Of a stretch of 34,763 nucleotides of DNA, positions 33,401-34,763 are shown piece by piece. The translations under genes were made by a program, and so were the position numbers. Source of the DNA: Lysobacterales bacterium. Its GTDB lineage: Bacteria; Pseudomonadota; Gammaproteobacteria; Xanthomonadales; Marinicellaceae. Numbering within the stretch: the first letter of the stretch is position 1; each line of letters begins with the position of its first letter. The stretch is from positions 1 through 34,763 of the forward strand of contig JAMOMK010000083.1 of NCBI GenBank assembly GCA_027067055.1, in the 5' to 3' direction. Under the pieces are notes generated by a model. The model saw nothing but the letters and a program-made list of their open reading frames with translations. It searched no databases and had not been told where the DNA came from.

Positions 33401-34683
33401 CCTTTGTATGCCACAAGATAATAACTTCCGTTTCCAATATGGTGCGTTTCATAATATCCATTTGCATCTGTTGTTGTTACATGTGCAAATATTTGATTGC
33501 CATCAGAGTCGAATAATCGGACATGAGCTTGTAAAACAGGTTGATTTAAAGAGTCAACTACCCGACCTGTGATTTTGGCACCTGTTACCTGCTTCAAGTG
33601 AATATTGTCTTCGTCTAAATTGCCTAATGATATAGATAGGCCAAGGTTAACATCGCAACTATATGAATTTGAGTTCGCACAAGCAATTGAATCATACATT
33701 GTAGTGACGTAATCATTAACTCGACTGAGAATTTTATACTCTCCTACTGGCAATGGATCAGTCACCCAGCTACCATCAAATTGTGATGTGACAGATGAAA
33801 CTCTTTGTTCGTTATTGTTGTAGATGTGTATGTCAGCATTTTCAATAACTTCTAATGTCATTGCATCAATAATTGAGCCACTAATATGAGCATTTGGTGT
33901 TAGTGCGAAATCAAAACCTTCTCTGGATTCGTTATAGTTAAAATGTACTAATGTCGCCAGTGAAAAATCACAAGAATTGAGACAGGCTACATTATCAAAG
34001 ATTTGCTCGACATAAGAGCTATGATTAGCAATGAAATAATAATCACCTGCTTGAGGTAAGCTTATAGAAAAACCCCCATCATTGCTAGAATGAGCTGTGG
34101 TAATTAAGTTTTGATTAGTGTCAAAAACTCTAATACTAGCTTGACCAACTTTATCAGAAGGAATTTCTGAATTATAAACTTTACCGACAACGGTTGGTTT
34201 GGATGCTATTGAAATGTCAATGTTTTCTATTACATCATTTTCCGCAACTGGAAAAAACTGTAAACTTGGCAAATCACAACCAAAGCCTGGGCCTTCGCTG
34301 CAAGGAATATTAGGGAATGCAGTGGTTTGCAAAGAACTATTAGAACCAGCAAATTCTATGACCACAGTATAAATACCTGCAACAATACTAGTAAATATAT
34401 AACGTCCTACCTGATCAATACTAGCAGAGTCAATATAATTTCCATTTTCATCATACAAGCGAGCAATTGCATTAGTTAATAAATTTCCTGAAGTTTCAAT
34501 TCTTACTCGTCCCTTTATAATTCCATTTGCTACACCCTTTGCATTAAAGCTAACTAATTTTGATTTGTTGGTTTTAGTATTTTCAGTAATTAGAATGTTA
34601 TCAATCGCTTTATATAATTGCTTAATCTTAAATAAATCGTAACTATTCAGCGTTCTATTTAGCAAATTCAGGGTACTTGCCAT
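30424..34683 (-). CDS. Carboxypeptidase-regulatory-like repeat protein with 13 Cys-pair repeats
   Basis: The ATG at 34683 has GGAG 10 nt upstream and gives 1419 residues; an in-frame TAG lies 18 bp further up. After an N-terminal lead of about 50 residues without signal peptide, there are 13 repeats of roughly 95-115 residues. Each has a carboxypeptidase-regulatory-like/Cna-B-type beta-sandwich pattern (ISG.V.D....P...V.V.....G.Y....L..G.Y). Each also has a segment Y-x-x-[IV]-x-C-x(3-8)-C near its end. All 26 cysteines occur as these pairs. Several repeats end with GT-x-[IL]-x-V...[IN]-[IF]-[DN]-F-x-L. The C-terminus is D-Q-I-F-T-D-S-Y-E. It is presumably an extracellular structural protein stabilised by disulfides. 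How it leaves the cell is unclear, since no export signal is visible. Confidence 0.78.
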   Translation of the reverse strand: MASTLNLLNRTLNSYDLFKIKQLYKAIDNILITENTKTNKSKLVSFNAKGVANGIIKGRVRIETSGNLLTNAIARLYDENGNYIDSASIDQVGRYIFTSIVAGIYTVVIEFAGSNSSLQTTAFPNIPCSEGPGFGCDLPSLQFFPVAENDVIENIDISIASKPTVVGKVYNSEIPSDKVGQASIRVFDTNQNLITTAHSSNDGGFSISLPQAGDYYFIANHSSYVEQIFDNVACLNSCDFSLATLVHFNYNESREGFDFALTPNAHISGSIIDAMTLEVIENADIHIYNNNEQRVSSVTSQFDGSWVTDPLPVGEYKILSRVNDYVTTMYDSIACANSNSYSCDVNLGLSISLGNLDEDNIHLKQVTGAKITGRVVDSLNQPVLQAHVRLFDSDGNQIFAHVTTTDANGYYETHHIGNGSYYLVAYKGDFYQYQLYPSNLCSELLCDITQGTALTVTNLSDISDIDFHLLSTTKISGNVVDSENLPINGIRVTLKEYHSNIHKSVLTDANGNYSFFNMQPGSYHLYSQTNFLNYNSQSYNAVPCINSNFCDSQDNYTPVVVNATDIENINFQLTRDVDDLSTISGNIVDVNNNPIAGVRVGIRKNNSSSFVYTNTNSIGNYSFTHQTAGTYQLSATKKGYITETYDNVACLSTSCLGDNFTPVIVNVLDVNNIDFQLDRRQQLTVNLHSNSLNEIDGGGFFIFDEQNAFIAHYFIDKEIDLPVGNYYFYYSNNPKGSFVSGGSSNIGAFISKVYGASNCYNNCDASIGTMITISANTETIVDMNLDEAFYINLTSNQLTPITYEVYNDNNLLDFSGALQPSSGFYIRDQEIKKLKISRPGYFSKLFDGIECLNLSCDISSGTPITPVLNSSMTINTDLTPIATLSGTVTDQDGNPLENVNIILESDFSFQNFSSFITDANGNYTIDYTENGNYYIKATLPNTNVFAHTYFGNISCEAGGCETSSIPIVAINPSDNLTDYNIVMNKRGTISGDGILDINGDAISSSVRIYKINTGQPPDFYAKAVSFDGTLLPTYLKEGQYKIIVFGNAHQVYSLYPNTICGEDLFDCIPIPDETSATFQVVNGENTHFSDFTVHKRGRISGQVVSHSTGQLISTVNLKFYKNNDINDFISVDSENGIFDTALTNGQYKVFVSDNQHINQLYDDIDCADGIGSSCFIAEGTNIAVDYDENISLNLSLKKNPNINIIVKNFATGEVLASDVIIYNTANQIVYSDFGGINHKANNLETGSYYVLAGKGSDYQITGYPNIACSDLNQVSSCTSPLTPIDISYLNNSRNLSIFITLNQGINGYVTDINTGLPLDNIIIDYWNESGFIIGSTVTSFNGGFSLPVVFGDYYLSTDTNNAYTNEIYKDINCANAAILGSCNVMQGEIINLPQNNLLPIFVDIKLYNTADQIFTDSYE

Positions 34684-34706
34684 CAAACAACAACTCCAAA
34701 GCTAAG

Positions 34707-34752
34707 CTCGGAGATATCGATTGTTTTTTACATGTACCAATATAACTCCGAG
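34707..34752. repeat. Inverted repeat upstream of the Cys-pair repeat gene
   Basis: CTCGGAG (34707-34713) and CTCCGAG (34746-34752) are perfect inverted copies 32 bp apart, 24-69 bp before the ATG of the minus-strand gene. No terminator T-run or coding sequence was found around it. It may be an operator or the edge of a rearranged gene start. Confidence 0.35.
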
Positions 34753-34763
34753 TGCGGCAAGAT

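Noticed and set aside
1-34763. tRNA, rRNA, prophage or exosortase genes
   Set aside because: I looked for conserved cloverleaf or rRNA-like blocks and for exosortase or rhombosortase motifs near the IPTL protein and saw none. The window cannot tell whether they exist elsewhere in the genome.

Overview
The window looks like a chromosomal segment of a low-GC, Gram-negative gammaproteobacterium. The support is a lipopolysaccharide (LPS) core and lipid A gene cluster, a DUF4426 protein, a REP-associated tyrosine transposase, and a giant DUF11-repeat surface protein ending in an IPTL-CTERM-like anchor. The combination of DUF11/IPTL proteins, Cys-pair carboxypeptidase-regulatory-like repeats and a short I-F-x-D-S-[FY]-E terminal motif recalls Marinicella or Xanthomonadales-like marine bacteria. 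That placement is from memory of protein styles, not from a search.

Layout. 1-690: the N-terminal part of a RAYT transposase gene on the minus strand, preceded by a 15-bp tandem repeat array, REP-like debris, and an orphan promoter/terminator pair that could make a small RNA. 692-1138: DUF4426 secreted protein. 5240-1147 (minus): a tight five-gene operon of CHCC zinc finger, GT4 glycosyltransferase, O-antigen ligase/polymerase-like membrane protein, GT2 glycosyltransferase and LpxL-like acyltransferase. An ELM1-family protein gene is divergent to it. Together these probably build and modify the LPS core and lipid A. 6218-6457: small EF-hand protein. 6611-9200: TetR regulator divergent from a periplasmic protein and a DUF418-type membrane protein, with two matching operator palindromes between them. 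9202-9335: MITE-like inverted repeat. 9370-9972: thiamine pyrophosphokinase.

10219-18447: an 8.2-kb gene for a 2742-residue DUF11 adhesin-like protein with an almost exact 900-bp internal periodicity. 18514-22692: PLP-dependent decarboxylase, convergent and overlapping acyl-CoA ligase, and MscS channel. 22887-23734: a TraB/GumN gene split into two overlapping frames. 23837-27787: LytTR/LytS two-component pair divergent from a two-gene unit made of a duplicated NTF2-like protein and a short-chain dehydrogenase carrying a signal peptide; this block has a Bacteroidota flavour. 27848-29113: Npt-type nucleotide/MFS transporter. 29315-34683: two convergent genes, a secreted SGNH-hydrolase-like protein and a 1419-residue protein with 13 repeats that each carry one cysteine pair. 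The two share a short acidic-aromatic motif at opposite termini.

The most unusual material is that pair of convergent surface-protein genes, the super-repeat of the giant DUF11 protein, the secreted SDR cassette, and the RAYT-linked tandem array. No rRNA, tRNA, CRISPR array, prophage or complete insertion sequence was recognised.
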